In this document: positions 62,212-64,000 of the stretch, piece by piece
Numbering within the stretch: position 1 is the first letter of the stretch
Layout: the number at the start of each line of letters is the position of its first letter
Assembly (NCBI GenBank): GCA_965653565.1
Contig: CBFHAI010000011.1
Coordinates: 1 to 64,000, forward strand
Source: JALCLA01 sp965653565
Lineage (GTDB): Bacteria > Pseudomonadota > Gammaproteobacteria > Xanthomonadales > Xanthomonadaceae
Length of the DNA: 64,000 nt
Reading direction: 5' to 3'
Translations under genes and position numbers: made by a program
The notes under the pieces: generated by a model
What the model saw: only the letters and a program-made list of their open reading frames with translations
Told to the model about the DNA's origin: nothing
Database searches by the model: none

Positions 62212-63653
62212 TCGATGGAGCCTGCGTAACTCTCGGACGCGTAGTTGTCGAAGCGGGTGAACTGGCCCTGGAAGGCCAGCTTCACCATGCCGGTCGGACC
62301 GTTACGTTGCTTGCCGATAATGACTTCGGCGAGGCCTTTATCTGGCGAATCGGGGTTGTAGTACTCGTCGCGGTAGATGAACAGGATGATGTCGGCATCC
62401 TGCTCGATGGCGCCCGATTCGCGCAGGTCGCTCATCACCGGGCGCTTGTCGGTGCGCGATTCGAGGCTGCGGTTGAGCTGCGAGAGCGCGATCACCGGCA
62501 CGTTGAGTTCCTTCGCCAGCGCCTTGAGCGAGCGCGATATCTCGGAGATTTCGGTGGCGCGGTTTTCCTTGTTGCCGGGCACCTGCATCAGCTGCAGGTA
62601 GTCGATCACGATCAACCCGAGCCCGTGCTCGCGCGCCAGGCGGCGCGCGCGGGACCGTAATTCGGTCGGCGACAAAGCCGGCGTGTCGTCGATGAAGATC
62701 TTGGCATCGGCCAGCAGCGTGATGGCATGGCTGACGCGGCTCCAGTCTTCGTCTTCGAGCTGGCCGGTGCGCAGCCGTTGCTGGTTGATGCGGCCGAGCG
62801 AGGAGATCAGGCGGAAGGCCAGCTGCGAGGCCGACATTTCCATCGAGAACACGGCCACCGGTTTCTTGGTCTTGAGCGCGGCGTACTCGGCCATGTTGAG
62901 CGCGAGCGAGGTCTTGCCCATGGCCGGACGCGCCGCCAGGATGATGAGATCGGAGGGCTGCAAACCCGCGGTTTTCTCGTCGAAATCGGTGAAGCCGGTC
63001 GGCAGCCCGGTGACCGCGCCCTTGCTCTCGTAGCGCTCCTGCAGGATGCGGAAGGCATCCTTCACCGCGCTGCGCATCGCGACGAAACCCTGGCGCCCGC
63101 GCATGCCGGCCTCGGCGATGCGGAACACCGCCTGCTCGGCGCTTTCGAGCACTTCGCGGCTGCTGCGGCCTTCCGGCTGGAAGCCGTCGTTGGCGATATT
63201 GGTGCCCACATCGATCAGCTGCCGCAGGATCGACTTCTCGCGCACGATATCGGCGTAGGCCGCGATGTTGGCGGCGCTCGGCGTGGTGCTCGCCAGTTCG
63301 AGCACGTAGGTGCTGCCGCCGACCTGTTCGGTGAGCCCCTGCGAATCGAACCACTCGCCCAGGGTCACCGCGTCGCAGGGCTTGCTCGCCTGCGCCAATT
63401 CGCCGATGGCGCGGAAGATCAGCTGGTGATCGCGCCGATAGAAATCCTCCTCGCGCAACTTGTCGGCCACCCGGTCCCAGGCCTCGGCCGCGAGCATCAG
63501 CCCGCCCAGCACCGCCTGTTCGGCTTCGATCGATTGCGGCGGAATGCGCAGCGCGTCGTAACGCGGCTCGGGGCGCTCGGATTTGCGCCCGGGGAAGACG
63601 GCGGCCATGGATTCTCGATGGGATTCGTCGGAAGCGACGAGCTTGCGGATCAT
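62208..63653 (-). CDS. dnaB: Replicative DNA helicase DnaB
   Basis: 481 residues from ATG 63653 (MIRKLVASDESHRESMAAVF), with an AGGGTGG site; a later ATG at 63608 lacks one. The N-terminal DnaB domain (about 40-145, PQSIEAEQAVLGGLML) precedes the RecA-like helicase (about 205-470), with Walker A ARPAMGKTSLALN, RSRARRLAREHGLGLIVIDY and ALSQLNRSLESRTDKRP. It unwinds DNA at the fork as a hexamer. alr follows, overlapping by ATGA. Confidence 0.96.
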   Translation of the reverse strand: MIRKLVASDESHRESMAAVFPGRKSERPEPRYDALRIPPQSIEAEQAVLGGLMLAAEAWDRVADKLREEDFYRRDHQLIFRAIGELAQASKPCDAVTLGEWFDSQGLTEQVGGSTYVLELASTTPSAANIAAYADIVREKSILRQLIDVGTNIANDGFQPEGRSSREVLESAEQAVFRIAEAGMRGRQGFVAMRSAVKDAFRILQERYESKGAVTGLPTGFTDFDEKTAGLQPSDLIILAARPAMGKTSLALNMAEYAALKTKKPVAVFSMEMSASQLAFRLISSLGRINQQRLRTGQLEDEDWSRVSHAITLLADAKIFIDDTPALSPTELRSRARRLAREHGLGLIVIDYLQLMQVPGNKENRATEISEISRSLKALAKELNVPVIALSQLNRSLESRTDKRPVMSDLRESGAIEQDADIILFIYRDEYYNPDSPDKGLAEVIIGKQRNGPTGMVKLAFQGQFTRFDNYASESYAGSIE

Positions 63654-63762
63654 TGCGAAACCACCCTGACGAGGCAACGCATAACTCTGTGGATAACCCG
63701 TGGGTATCTCACGGCCTGCGAATCGCTTGGCTGAGGGTGGCCTGGGGTGGCAGGAGATCTTT

Positions 63763-63925
63763 TAAAGAAGGACGCAGAGGGCACAGAGGAAGAGCAGAGA
63801 GATCGCGGAGAAAGATTCGGATTCGGTTGTCGCAGGCGAACTCACTGCGCGAAAACCCATTACGTTTTTCTCGGTGTCCTCTCTGCTTTTCCTCTGCGCC
63901 CTCTGTGTCCTTCTCTCGTTCTTCC
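63763..63925. repeat. Fold-back repeat with 9-nt period (GGACGCAGA family), copy 3
   Basis: The left arm (63763-63815) AAGAAGGACGCAGAGGGCAC faces a right arm (63866-63925) with CTCTGTGTCCTTCTCTCG, across about 50 bp. It lies upstream of dnaB beside a terminator. It completes the set of three copies with 23536-23730 and 51736-51842. Confidence 0.83.
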
Positions 63926-63943
63926 AAACCCCCAAAAAACAAC

Positions 63944-63961
63944 GGGCACCCGAAGGTGCCC
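63944..63961 (-). terminator. Hairpin downstream of the gene entering from the window edge
   Basis: GGGCACC and GGTGCCC with a CGAA loop. On the minus strand it is followed by GTTGTTTTTTGG, a good U tract. It lies 26 nt beyond a stop codon at 63988-63990 and would end a gene that starts outside the window. Confidence 0.7.
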
Positions 63962-63987
63962 GCGTTCGAAGCATGGTAGCCGAAGAC

Positions 63988-64000
63988 TCAGTCTTCCGGC
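63988..64000 (-). CDS. 3' end of a gene entering from outside (possibly rplI)
   Basis: Only the last codons are visible: P-E-D then TGA on the minus strand. The following terminator supports a true gene end. In many relatives rplI (ribosomal protein L9) lies just upstream of dnaB, so that is the guess; three residues cannot prove it. Confidence 0.3.

Overview
This window looks like a chromosomal segment of a high-GC gammaproteobacterium of the Xanthomonadales (Lysobacterales), probably near Rhodanobacteraceae or Lysobacteraceae. The support is gene order and family content: divergent fur/bamE(omlA), ratA/rnfH and smpB next to ssrA; smc-zipA-ligA-epmA in one block; miaB-ybeZ-ybeY-corC; a tmRNA tag (ANDDVYAVAA) close to the ANDDNYALAA I recall for Xanthomonas; and GGGAATCGGGA-type intergenic repeats. 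No rRNA, CRISPR array, transposase or integrase was seen. Species cannot be named from the sequence alone.

Layout. 1-6 kb: a lytic transglycosylase and a 1565-residue secreted beta-propeller/Ig-repeat protein. 6-11 kb: miaB, ybeZ, ybeY, corC and a DUF4105 membrane protein. 11-21 kb: a CHASE3-GAF-GGDEF cyclase facing epmA, ligA, zipA and smc. 21-24.2 kb: queF, fur, bamE, rnfH, ratA, smpB and tmRNA. 24.5-26.3 kb: an ice-binding-like protein with an IPTL-type C-terminus and a small membrane protein. 26.4-30 kb: a tightly coupled five-gene operon joining a NrtA/TauA-type ABC importer to a SCO copper chaperone and a small cupredoxin. 30-36 kb: esterase, LpxH-like phosphoesterase, a two-domain OlsF-like lipid synthase, a Lys-rich protein, an apparently orphan RES-domain NAD+ phosphorylase and an SDR. 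36-46 kb: BON protein, secreted zinc metalloprotease, ChrA, tRNA-Leu, M48 peptidase, FGE-fold lipoprotein and RNase D. 46.8-49 kb: tRNA-Ala, tRNA-Arg, then a decayed, lower-GC region resembling an island remnant. 49-52 kb: TetR/CPBP pair, EF-hand protein and DUF1272 protein. 52-64 kb: ALDH7-type dehydrogenase, pyrD-murB-EamA operon, Ser/Thr kinase divergent from an FHA-GGDEF protein, NTF2-like protein, alr and dnaB.

The points most worth following are: (1) the ABC importer-SCO-cupredoxin operon, a candidate copper or copper-ligand acquisition and delivery system for cytochrome oxidase; (2) a shared C-terminal F-x-N-G-F-E motif on two otherwise unrelated secreted proteins; (3) three families of intergenic fold-back repeats, one with a 9-nt period present three times; (4) a 15-bp degenerate repeat encoding the N-terminus of the TetR regulator, whose other minus-strand frame reads like a pentapeptide-repeat protein; (5) the kinase/FHA-GGDEF pair, which suggests phosphothreonine control of c-di-GMP synthesis.
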